Notes under the pieces: model-generated
What the model saw: the letters and a program-made list of their open reading frames with translations, nothing else
Told to the model about the DNA's origin: nothing
Databases searched by the model: none
Shown here: positions 1 through 6,088 of the stretch, in pieces
Numbering within the stretch: the first letter of the stretch is position 1
Layout of the letters: the number at the start of each line of letters is the position of its first letter
Position numbers and translations under genes: made by a program
Source of the DNA: Amylibacter sp.
GTDB taxonomy: Bacteria > Pseudomonadota > Alphaproteobacteria > Rhodobacterales > Rhodobacteraceae
Direction of reading: 5' to 3'
Length of the DNA: 6,702 nucleotides
NCBI GenBank assembly: GCA_027083485.1
Contig: JALWOO010000246.1
Coordinates: 1-6,702 of the forward strand

Positions 1-50
1 TTTCCGGCGTGGGCAAGGCGGTGGATATCTGCTGTTGCGTCTATGGACAT
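1..50 (-). CDS. lpxA: Start of lpxA, UDP-N-acetylglucosamine acyltransferase (partial, cut by window edge)
   Basis: Only about 16 codons are present, beginning MSIDATADIHRLAHAG. LpxA is the cytoplasmic acyltransferase that moves a 3-hydroxyacyl chain from ACP to UDP-GlcNAc, the first step of lipid A synthesis. The call rests mainly on position: it starts 8 nt downstream of fabZ, the usual fabZ-lpxA order, and has a good ribosome binding site. The A-x-I-H stretch resembles the first turn of the LpxA left-handed beta-helix, where IHP is usual; here it reads IHR. That departure falls next to the point where the sequence becomes an exact inverted copy of fabZ (bases 1-18), so the residues after roughly IH may not be real lpxA. 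The start codon ATG is at 50-48. The short length means another gene cannot be excluded from sequence alone. Confidence 0.6.
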   Translation of the reverse strand, partial: MSIDATADIHRLAHAG

Positions 51-61
51 GGCAGACCTCA
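51..61 (-). promoter_or_regulatory. Ribosome binding site of lpxA overlapping the fabZ stop
   Basis: On the minus strand the fabZ stop TGA runs directly into GG, giving TGAGG, and the GAGG core lies 6 nt before the ATG at 50. The site overlaps the fabZ stop codon, so ribosomes ending fabZ sit on the lpxA initiation region. This suggests translational coupling of the two genes (inference). Confidence 0.65.
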
Positions 62-529
62 CTGATCCTCGGGGGGAACCATCATCGCGTTGAATTCGGC
101 CTCGGCCACGACCTTGCCGTCAACCTTGCCCACGCCGGAAAAGCGCCAGAGTTTACCACGCCCGCGGATCACGGACACATGCAATTCCAGTTGGTCACCC
201 GGCGTTACGGGTTGGCGGAACTTGCATTTGTCAATCGACAGGAAATACACCAGCATATCATTGTCGATCATATCCATGGTCATCACCACCAGCACAGCGG
301 CGGTCTGGGCCATGGCTTCGACAATGGTCACACCGGGCATGATCGGGCTGGAGGGAAAATGCCCCTGAAAATGTGGCTCGTTAAAGGTGACGTTTTTGAT
401 ACCTACGGCGCTTTTTCCCAGATCAATGTCGCGCACCCGATCCACCAGCAAAAACGGATAGCGATGCGGGATCATCCGCTTGATGTCCTGAATGTCCGCG
501 CTCAGCAGGTCTTGGGTCTCGTCAGCCAT
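59..529 (-). CDS. fabZ: 3-hydroxyacyl-[acyl-carrier-protein] dehydratase FabZ
   Basis: This is a 156-residue cytoplasmic hot-dog-fold dehydratase. It removes water from 3-hydroxyacyl-ACP to give trans-2-enoyl-ACP in fatty acid elongation, and it competes with LpxA for hydroxyacyl-ACP. The N-terminal [12 protein letters not shown] (residues 20-31) and the central [10 protein letters not shown]...[11 protein letters not shown] block (50-75) are hallmark FabZ sequence. By family spacing, the catalytic pair is His57 and Glu71. Length is normal for the family. The ATG at 529 is chosen because a GAGG lies 6 nt upstream and the protein then begins just before the conserved core. The frame is open to a TTG at 589, but that extension ([13 protein letters not shown]...) does not look like FabZ. 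It lies 68 nt after the skp-like gene and 8 nt before lpxA. lpxD, which sits just upstream of fabZ in E. coli, is absent. Confidence 0.97.
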   Translation of the reverse strand: MADETQDLLSADIQDIKRMIPHRYPFLLVDRVRDIDLGKSAVGIKNVTFNEPHFQGHFPSSPIMPGVTIVEAMAQTAAVLVVMTMDMIDNDMLVYFLSIDKCKFRQPVTPGDQLELHVSVIRGRGKLWRFSGVGKVDGKVVAEAEFNAMMVPPEDQ

Positions 530-597
530 AGTGTGCCTCGTCTGTATTATCGTTCGTAATTGCGTATCAACCTGACCGCCAAGGATCAAGCCAAGAG
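530..597. other. 68-nt gap between the skp-like gene and fabZ
   Basis: On the minus strand this spacer starts with two close copies of CTTGGC and becomes AT-rich before the fabZ ribosome binding site. I see no GC-rich hairpin followed by a T-run and no convincing -35/-10 pair, so I call neither a terminator nor a promoter. In E. coli the lpxD gene occupies this position. Confidence 0.5.
536..539 (-). promoter_or_regulatory. Ribosome binding site of fabZ
   Basis: GAGG on the minus strand lies 6 nt before the ATG at 529-527. It decides the start of fabZ in favour of this ATG over the in-frame TTG at 589, which would add 20 residues unlike the family. Confidence 0.7.
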
Positions 598-1155
598 TTA
601 CTTATCCTCGACCGTCAGCGACCCGTCGGCAAACAATTTATCCAATCTCCGGATGACTTCGCCCGTAATATCCCCTTCCCCCGTGCTGACCAGAATGGCC
701 TGCGCGTTCAACACATAAAGAATACCGTTTTCCTGCATCAGATTGCGGATCACAGTTTCGGAATGGCGAAAAAAGGTAAAGCGCGCGCGCTCTAGCTGAT
801 TATTCAGATCCGTCAGTTTTTGGCGCTGACGTGATCTGATTTTATTAGCCTTGGTATCAAAAGCCTTCGCCAGCGGAGCGAATTCCTCGGGCGTGATTTG
901 TTTGCGTAATGCGGTTAATTCCAGCTCTTCACGTTCCAGATTGGTGTAAAGCTCGGTATTTTCCGCCGCCAACTGTTCCTTCTTTTTGTTGAGCTGCGCC
1001 AGCAACGCGCGCCCATAGTCGGATTTGTTGAACAGATCCTCCCGGTTCAAACTGGCGATCGGCAATGTTTCCTGAAAGACAGGATATTGCTGCGCCGGTG
1101 CCACCTGCGGCACCAGCAAGGCCAAAATCACGGTGGCTGCGCGTGGGAAAACCAT
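598..1155 (-). CDS. OmpH/Skp-family periplasmic chaperone
   Basis: This is a 185-residue secreted protein of the OmpH (Skp) family, which hold unfolded outer-membrane proteins in the periplasm on their way to the BAM complex. Residues 1-21 form a signal peptide: one Arg, then a hydrophobic core ([10 protein letters not shown]), with likely cleavage after APA. Residues about 50-130 are rich in charged residues, Leu and Gln and should form the long helical coiled-coil arms. The C-terminal part ([29 protein letters not shown], about 144-172, shown here as key pattern ILV...DIT.EVI..LD) is the typical OmpH end. The start is set at ATG 1155, 4 nt after the bamA stop; a GTG immediately before it (1158) is in frame and equally possible. 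The frame extends to 1215, but that part overlaps the bamA C-terminus. There is no strong ribosome binding site, so coupling to bamA is likely (inference). Being next to bamA fits the chaperone role. Confidence 0.88.
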   Translation of the reverse strand: MVFPRAATVILALLVPQVAPAQQYPVFQETLPIASLNREDLFNKSDYGRALLAQLNKKKEQLAAENTELYTNLEREELELTALRKQITPEEFAPLAKAFDTKANKIRSRQRQKLTDLNNQLERARFTFFRHSETVIRNLMQENGILYVLNAQAILVSTGEGDITGEVIRRLDKLFADGSLTVEDK

Positions 1156-1159
1156 CACC

Positions 1160-3520
1160 CTAGAAACGCGTATCAATCGTAAAGTTGAAGGTCTGGGTAT
1201 TATCCACGCCATCAATATATTTCAAAGGCTTGGAGAAGTTGAACCGAAGCGGCCCAAGCGCCGTATCCCAGAAGATCGACACCCCGATGGCTGTGCGCAA
1301 AGACCGGCTATCGTCAACAGTGGTGCCGTTACTGGCTGTAACGTTATCCAGGCTCCAAACACTGCCTGCGTCAAAGAACACACCGCCATGGATGCCGTAT
1401 TCATCCGGCAAACCGATGGGAAAGCTCGCTTCAAGACGGGCAACAGCATAGATATTACCGCCCAATGGCTCCCCGAAAGGATCCCCGTTGGCATCCAGGT
1501 TCATATCACGCGGGCCAATACCGAAGGTTTCGAATCCGCGCAGCTTGTTGCCCCCCAACTGAAACCGGTCGGTCACTTTGGACGAGCCGCTAAAGCTGTG
1601 CAAATAGCCGCCCTCAAGCTCTGCCGTCAGGATCACCTCTTCGTTAAAGAGGCTGCGGAAGAATTTTGCGTTTGCAACAGCACTATAATAATTACTGTCA
1701 CCGCCCAATACCGCGAATTTCTGATCAAGCGAAAAGACAAACCCTGCCGTTGGATCAATCGGCGAGTTGCGTTTGTCGAGTGTGTATTTCACCCCCAAGG
1801 CGCTGGTGATTTTGCTGCCGATTTCATCCTGAATAAAGCCGGAAACAGTATTATCCGCCGTCAAATCATCCTTGATGATGCTGTAAGACAGGTTTAGCCG
1901 TCCGTTTTCGCTAATCGGGAAGCCGATATTCGGAGAGAACCCCAAAGAGGTGTTGTCATAGCTGGCAAAGGAACTGTTGGTTTTACGGTAAAACAGATCA
2001 AAACCTGCGGATAAATCACGGTCAAACAGGGCTGGCTCATTGAAAGACAGTGAAAAATTACGATCCTGCGACGATGTCGAGAATGAAAAGGCAACCGCCT
2101 GCCCGCGTCCCAGAAAATTGTCTTCCGAAAGGCTGAAATTTCCGCTTAGCCCCGCATCCGTGCCAAAGGCCACACCGAACCCCAAAGTCCCGGTCGGCTT
2201 TTCCTCGACATTCACGTCGATGATAGCCTGATCCGGAGCAGAGCCTTCGCGGCTCTCCACGTCGACCTTTTCAAAGAAATCCAGCGCCCGAATGCGATCT
2301 GTTGCCTGACGGATTTCACGCCGGTTAAAGGGGTCGCCTTCGACGACCTTGAACTGGCGCCGGATGACACGGTCAAGCGTGGTGGAGTTGCCCTCGATGT
2401 CGATCCGTTCGACAAAACTGCGCGGCCCGCGTTGCAGTTCGAATTCGATATCAATGGTGCGGGTATCGTCGTTACGGGTGATCCGTGGCACCGCCTGCAC
2501 GAAGGGCAGACCGGCGTTATAGGCGATAACATCCAGACGTTCCAGCGTGGTTTCAACCGCTTTGGGGTTGAACGGTTTGCCCGATTTGAGCTTCATCGCA
2601 CGATTGTAATCGTCAACGTTGACGTCCGGTTCCTGACTGGTGATGGTCAGCTCGCCGAACTTGTATTGCTGGCCTTCCTGCACGCGGAAATTCAACATAA
2701 ATGAATTCCGCTGGCGTGAAAAATCCGCCCCCGAAGACAGCACTTCGGCATCGATATAGCCGCGGCTTTTGTAGAAATCCCGCAGCTTTTGTTTATCGAA
2801 TTCGATCCGGTCCGGAATATAGGTATCCTTGCGGATCAGGGCGCGGAACAGGCCAGCCTGTTTGGTCTCGACTACCCGGCGCAAACGTCTGTCGGAAAAC
2901 ACACGGTTGCCTGTGAAACCGATGCGGTTGACCTCGACCACGCGACCTTCACGCACTTCAAACACCAGATCAACACGGTTGTCGGACCGCTTGATAATCC
3001 GCGGTTTGATCCGCGCCGCCAGACGCCCGCTCTGGGCATAGGCCTTGGCCATTGCAGCGGCGTCGGCCTCTGCCTGTGCAGGGGAGTAGGCGCGCCGTGG
3101 TACCGAACCGACCAGCGGCAACAAAACCTCGTCCTTGAGCCGTTTGTTGCCCTCGATCGCAATCCGGTTAATGGTCGGGTTTTCCACCACATCAATCACC
3201 AGACGACCGCGTTCCGGATGCACATCGACCGATTCGAACAGGCCGGAATTATACAGATTCTGCACCGCCTTGTTGATCTGCGCAGGCGTTACCCGTTTGC
3301 GCGGTGAAATACCGGCAATCGTGCGGATCGTATCGGCTGCAATACGTTGGTTTCCGGCGACATCAACACGGCTAAAGCGGGCAGAAGCCTGAGCATAAGC
3401 AAGGTTTCCTGCCGAAAAAACAAGAGGTTGGGAGGCCGTCATCGCAGCGGACAAAGCCAAAATCGAACAAAACTTCACCATTCCACGCCCAACGCGCACA
3501 GTAACCTGTGTATCAACCAT
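1160..3520 (-). CDS. bamA: Outer-membrane protein assembly factor BamA
   Basis: This 786-residue Omp85 protein is the core of the BAM complex, which folds and inserts beta-barrel proteins into the outer membrane. A signal peptide spans the N-terminus, with a hydrophobic stretch from about residue 15 and likely cleavage at AYAQA (41-45). Five POTRA domains follow, at about 46-115, 116-194, 195-283, 285-365 and 368-442; four open with a recognisable I-x-x-x-GN pattern (52-57, 120-125, 200-205, 373-378). The 16-strand barrel fills 445-786. It includes LRGF (660-663), the equivalent of the conserved VRGF loop-6 motif, and ends in an aromatic beta-signal, FNFTIDTRF, with terminal Phe. Length is usual. 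The start is uncertain: ATG 3520 has only a distant G-rich run upstream, while ATG 3481 (Met14) would give a cleaner signal peptide (MVKFCSILALSAAM). The gene lies 74 nt after rseP and 4 nt before the chaperone gene. Confidence 0.97.
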   Translation of the reverse strand: MVDTQVTVRVGRGMVKFCSILALSAAMTASQPLVFSAGNLAYAQASARFSRVDVAGNQRIAADTIRTIAGISPRKRVTPAQINKAVQNLYNSGLFESVDVHPERGRLVIDVVENPTINRIAIEGNKRLKDEVLLPLVGSVPRRAYSPAQAEADAAAMAKAYAQSGRLAARIKPRIIKRSDNRVDLVFEVREGRVVEVNRIGFTGNRVFSDRRLRRVVETKQAGLFRALIRKDTYIPDRIEFDKQKLRDFYKSRGYIDAEVLSSGADFSRQRNSFMLNFRVQEGQQYKFGELTITSQEPDVNVDDYNRAMKLKSGKPFNPKAVETTLERLDVIAYNAGLPFVQAVPRITRNDDTRTIDIEFELQRGPRSFVERIDIEGNSTTLDRVIRRQFKVVEGDPFNRREIRQATDRIRALDFFEKVDVESREGSAPDQAIIDVNVEEKPTGTLGFGVAFGTDAGLSGNFSLSEDNFLGRGQAVAFSFSTSSQDRNFSLSFNEPALFDRDLSAGFDLFYRKTNSSFASYDNTSLGFSPNIGFPISENGRLNLSYSIIKDDLTADNTVSGFIQDEIGSKITSALGVKYTLDKRNSPIDPTAGFVFSLDQKFAVLGGDSNYYSAVANAKFFRSLFNEEVILTAELEGGYLHSFSGSSKVTDRFQLGGNKLRGFETFGIGPRDMNLDANGDPFGEPLGGNIYAVARLEASFPIGLPDEYGIHGGVFFDAGSVWSLDNVTASNGTTVDDSRSLRTAIGVSIFWDTALGPLRFNFSKPLKYIDGVDNTQTFNFTIDTRF

Positions 3521-3594
3521 ATTGACTTAAACCCCCAAGGTTTCAGCAGCCGAAATTATTCTCTGCATCCGTCTTAATCCTTTTGTCACCGGAT
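3521..3594. other. 74-nt gap between rseP and bamA
   Basis: This is the longest intergenic stretch in the window and lies directly upstream of bamA. On the minus strand it contains GTGACA and, 23 nt further on, AATAAT. These resemble -35 and -10 elements but the spacing is too long for a standard promoter. A G5 run (3532-3536) lies 11 nt before the bamA ATG. No terminator hairpin is seen. A separate bamA promoter here is possible but not shown by the sequence. Confidence 0.4.
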
Positions 3595-4935
3595 TCAAAG
3601 ACGCATTATGTCGTTATAAGAGGCAAACAACATCAACAACAGCAGAATCGACATGCCTGCGGCCATGAGGATTTGCAAAAACTTGGTATTCGGTTTGCGG
3701 CGAAAGATTGCTTCATAGGCGAAAAACAGCAAATGCCCCCCGTCCAGCACCGGAATAGGCAGCAGGTTCATCAGCCCGATCGCGGTGGAAATAAACCCGA
3801 TCAGAAACACAAATTCCATCGGTCCCTGGGATGCCGTGTCTCCGGATGCAACCGCAATGCCCACCGGCCCTTGCAGGTTTTTCAGCTCCAGCCCGCCGCT
3901 CAGCAAATGATAGATCGTGCGCGCCCAGCCATCAATGATGCCCAGAATATTCAACCCACCGTAATAGACCGCTTCCAGCGGGCCAACCGATTGCACATAG
4001 GGACCAAATGCCACCGTGCCGCCAATGCCGATCATGGTTTTGGTGCCAAAAGAGCCGTCCTCTTTTTCAAACGGCATTTTGCGCGGCGTTACGGTCAGGG
4101 TCAGTTTTTCCGCACCACGCTGAACCACAAAGGGAATGGCCTCTTCCTTGGCGTTTTGCACTACCTTTTGTAGCTGTGGGAAAGAGACAATATCCGTATC
4201 CCCAACCCGCAAAATCAGATCTCCCGCCTTTAGCCCCGCCTTGGAGGCCGGCGTCACCGGATTGACACCGGCAACGATGGGCAGCCACGGGAACGGACCT
4301 TCAACTGTCAGGGTCTGGCCATCACGCTCGATTTTATAGGTGGTGGTCGTGGTCGGCTCCTTATCAAACAGGAAATCCGAAATATCATCGCGGCTGTGAA
4401 TTTTGATGCCATTGATTTCAAGAATCCGGTCACCGGTTTGTAATTCGTTCTTGATACCCGGGAACTGCTTCAAATCGCCAACAATGGCATCATTCGTGCC
4501 GACACCAGTGCTAAAGGTCAGCACCGAGAAAATCACCAATGACAGAACGAAATTCGCCGCCGGACCCGCGAAAACCGTCAAGGCACGCCGCCACAGCGCC
4601 GCGCCATGCAGGGTTTTGGAGCGCAATTCCGTCGGCATTCTGTCCAGCAATTCCTGATCAATACCACTGGCCCCGTCCGCATCGCCCAGAAACTTGACAT
4701 AACCGCCAAGAGGCAGTGCCGAAATCTGCCAGCGGGTGCCGCGTTTGTCATACCATGACGCCAGAACCGGCCCGAAACCCATGGAAAAGGCCTCTGCATG
4801 GATGCCACACCAGCGCCCGACGATGTAATGGCCGAATTCGTGAATGAAAATCACGATGCTCAGGACAATAAAAAACGGCACGATCACCGCAAGGGTATTG
4901 CCGATCAGCGGGATATAGTGAAGGAAATCAAACAT
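3595..4935 (-). CDS. rseP: RseP-family site-2 intramembrane zinc metalloprotease
   Basis: This 446-residue inner-membrane protease cuts substrates within the membrane. In E. coli RseP cleaves RseA to release sigma-E and also removes remnant signal peptides; the substrate here is not known. The zinc site is complete: HEFGH (His32, Glu33, His36) lies in the first membrane helix, and NLLPIPVLDGGH (390-401) supplies Asp398 in the third. FAGPAANF (122-129) marks the second helix, and a last hydrophobic helix covers about 420-437. Two PDZ domains lie between, about 148-213 and 222-290; the second is the clearer (ASKAGLKAGDLILRVG). GPVGI (356-360) is the conserved pre-helix motif. ATG 4935 is supported by AGGA (4942-4945) 6 nt upstream. 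The gene follows dxr by 11 nt, so the two are probably cotranscribed. Length matches the family. Confidence 0.96.
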   Translation of the reverse strand: MFDFLHYIPLIGNTLAVIVPFFIVLSIVIFIHEFGHYIVGRWCGIHAEAFSMGFGPVLASWYDKRGTRWQISALPLGGYVKFLGDADGASGIDQELLDRMPTELRSKTLHGAALWRRALTVFAGPAANFVLSLVIFSVLTFSTGVGTNDAIVGDLKQFPGIKNELQTGDRILEINGIKIHSRDDISDFLFDKEPTTTTTYKIERDGQTLTVEGPFPWLPIVAGVNPVTPASKAGLKAGDLILRVGDTDIVSFPQLQKVVQNAKEEAIPFVVQRGAEKLTLTVTPRKMPFEKEDGSFGTKTMIGIGGTVAFGPYVQSVGPLEAVYYGGLNILGIIDGWARTIYHLLSGGLELKNLQGPVGIAVASGDTASQGPMEFVFLIGFISTAIGLMNLLPIPVLDGGHLLFFAYEAIFRRKPNTKFLQILMAAGMSILLLLMLFASYNDIMRL

Positions 4936-4941
4936 AAACAG

Positions 4942-4945
4942 TCCT
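4942..4945 (-). promoter_or_regulatory. Ribosome binding site of rseP
   Basis: AGGA on the minus strand lies in the 11-nt dxr-rseP gap, 6 nt before the rseP ATG. It begins 1 nt after the dxr stop codon, consistent with cotranscription and coupled translation. Confidence 0.65.
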
Positions 4946-4946
4946 G

Positions 4947-6086
4947 TTATCCGGCCGCAGCAAGGGCGCGTTGGCGCGCATCCCTGTCTACAGCAATAAT
5001 TGTGTCAAGCGTCGGGTCTTGCCCCGATGTAGCGCCGTTCAACACGGTTTCAACAATACGCGCCATATCCAGAAACCCGATATCGCGCGCCAAAAACATA
5101 TCCAGCGCCTGTTCCTTGGCCGCATTGAAAACCGTCCCGGCCAGGCCGCCCATCTCCATCGCCTGCACCGCCAGCCGCAGGGCCGGAAACAGGTCGGGAT
5201 CCGGTGCCTGAAACGTCAGCGTGCCCAGCTTGCCGAAATCCAGCCGCTCCAGCGGCAAATCATGGCGATCCGGCCAGTTCAGCGCAAAGCCGATCGGCGC
5301 GCGCATGTCCGGCGGTCCCAGATGCGCCATTATCGCGCCGTCTGTGAACCCGACCATGGAATGCACGATGGATTGCGGATGCACGATGACCTCGATCTGT
5401 TCCGGCGTCACGTCAAACAGCACATGGGTTTCGATCATTTCCATGGCTTTATTGAACATGGAGGCGCTGTCGATCGAAATCCGCTGCCCCATGTCCCAAT
5501 TCGGATGCGCCACCGCCTGTTCCGGCGTGGCCCGTTCCATTTCCGCCCGTGTCGCCTTCAAAAACGGTCCGCCAGAAGCGGTCAGAATGATGCGCTCGAC
5601 CTCTTTTTCCTGCGTGCCGATACATTGGTAAATCGCCGAATGTTCGCTATCAACCGGCAACAACCGCGTGCCATGCGCCGCGCAGGTTTGTTGCAACAAG
5701 GCCCCGCCACATACGAGGCTTTCCTTGTTGGCCAGCGCCAGAATGCCGCCCTGCGTTGCGGCTGCCAGACTGATTTCCAATCCGGCAAAACCGACAACCG
5801 CCTGCATCACCCAATCGCTTGGCCTTTGGGCGGCCTCAAGCAGCGCCACACGTCCGGCGGCAACCTGAATACCGCTACCGGCAAGGGCCGCGCGCAGGTC
5901 ATCCAGCTTGTGGTCAAAGGCCGTCACAGCGATTTCCGCGTTCAGCAGCTTTGCCTGTTCGGCCAACAGATCAATATTGCCGCCCCCGCTTAACGCGACG
6001 ACCTTTAAATCGGGGCGTCTTTTTAACAGGTTAACCGTATTGACCCCCACCGAACCGGTAGAGCCAAAAACCGAAACCCGCCGCAT
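4947..6086 (-). CDS. dxr: 1-deoxy-D-xylulose 5-phosphate reductoisomerase
   Basis: This 379-residue cytoplasmic enzyme (also called IspC) rearranges and reduces DXP to 2-C-methyl-D-erythritol 4-phosphate with NADPH, the committed step of the MEP isoprenoid pathway. The NADPH-binding GSTGSVG is at 8-14. The active site is intact: ANKES with Lys121, DSEHS with metal ligands Asp146 and Glu148, ASGGPF at 170-175, and the flexible-loop and metal region SIDSASMFNKAMEMIETH (204-221) with Asn212, Lys213 and Glu216. HPQSIVHSMV (236-245) is also a family hallmark. Length is slightly short of the usual 385-400 but no part is missing. The ATG at 6086-6084 overlaps the cdsA stop by one base (TAATG), which points to translational coupling. 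The neighbours are cdsA upstream and rseP 11 nt downstream; this placement of dxr is common in alphaproteobacteria. Confidence 0.98.
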   Translation of the reverse strand: MRRVSVFGSTGSVGVNTVNLLKRRPDLKVVALSGGGNIDLLAEQAKLLNAEIAVTAFDHKLDDLRAALAGSGIQVAAGRVALLEAAQRPSDWVMQAVVGFAGLEISLAAATQGGILALANKESLVCGGALLQQTCAAHGTRLLPVDSEHSAIYQCIGTQEKEVERIILTASGGPFLKATRAEMERATPEQAVAHPNWDMGQRISIDSASMFNKAMEMIETHVLFDVTPEQIEVIVHPQSIVHSMVGFTDGAIMAHLGPPDMRAPIGFALNWPDRHDLPLERLDFGKLGTLTFQAPDPDLFPALRLAVQAMEMGGLAGTVFNAAKEQALDMFLARDIGFLDMARIVETVLNGATSGQDPTLDTIIAVDRDARQRALAAAG

Positions 6087-6088
6087 TA
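6084..6088 (-). promoter_or_regulatory. TAATG stop-start overlap of cdsA and dxr
   Basis: On the minus strand the bases read TAATG, so the A ending the cdsA stop TAA is the first base of the dxr ATG. Upstream there is only a GGTGGCGG stretch as a possible ribosome binding site. Re-initiation by ribosomes finishing cdsA is the likely mode of dxr translation (inference). Confidence 0.75.

Larger units (their letters stand above)
1..141. repeat. Exact 18-bp inverted repeat (arms 1-18 and 124-141)
   Basis: Bases 1-18 (tttccggcgtgggcaagg) are the exact reverse complement of bases 124-141 (ccttgcccacgccggaaa), with a spacer of 105 nt. The match stops at base 19/123 and may continue left of the window. 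The right arm lies inside fabZ and encodes FSGVGK; the left arm lies in what should be lpxA. An exact match this long at the window's first base is very unlikely by chance. A fold-back chimera or contig-end assembly error is the leading explanation; a genuine inverted duplication is the alternative. Confidence 0.9.

Noticed and set aside
35..559. A His-rich 174-codon open frame on the plus strand opposite fabZ
   Set aside because: The His-rich stretch is the reverse complement of Met and Val codons in FabZ ([12 protein letters not shown] region). It is a reading artefact of the real gene and also runs across the suspect left edge.
1133..1897. A 254-codon open frame on the plus strand opposite bamA
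   Set aside because: It is antisense to the conserved BamA barrel, has no ribosome binding site of note and no family resemblance.
3541..3555. Near-palindrome tttcagcagccgaaa in the rseP-bamA gap
   Set aside because: The arms are only 7 bp with a mismatch, there is no following T-run, and palindromes of this size are common. Not enough for an operator or terminator.
3555..3594. GTGACA and AATAAT as a possible bamA promoter
   Set aside because: The two elements are 23 nt apart, too far for a sigma-70 type promoter, and each has a mismatch. I also saw no convincing ECF sigma motif.
3583..4173. A 196-codon open frame on the plus strand opposite rseP
   Set aside because: It is antisense to the RseP C-terminal catalytic region and PDZ2, low in hydrophobic residues, rich in Gln and His, with no domain recognised.
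4334..4354. Short run of five Thr codons in RseP PDZ1 (residues 195-199)
   Set aside because: It is a brief low-complexity stretch in a likely surface loop, uses mixed Thr codons and does not disturb the frame.
4971..5993. A 340-codon open frame on the plus strand opposite dxr
   Set aside because: It lies fully antisense to dxr, whose active-site motifs are intact. Its translation is rich in Arg, His and Gln with no recognisable domain, as expected for a shadow frame in GC-rich coding DNA.
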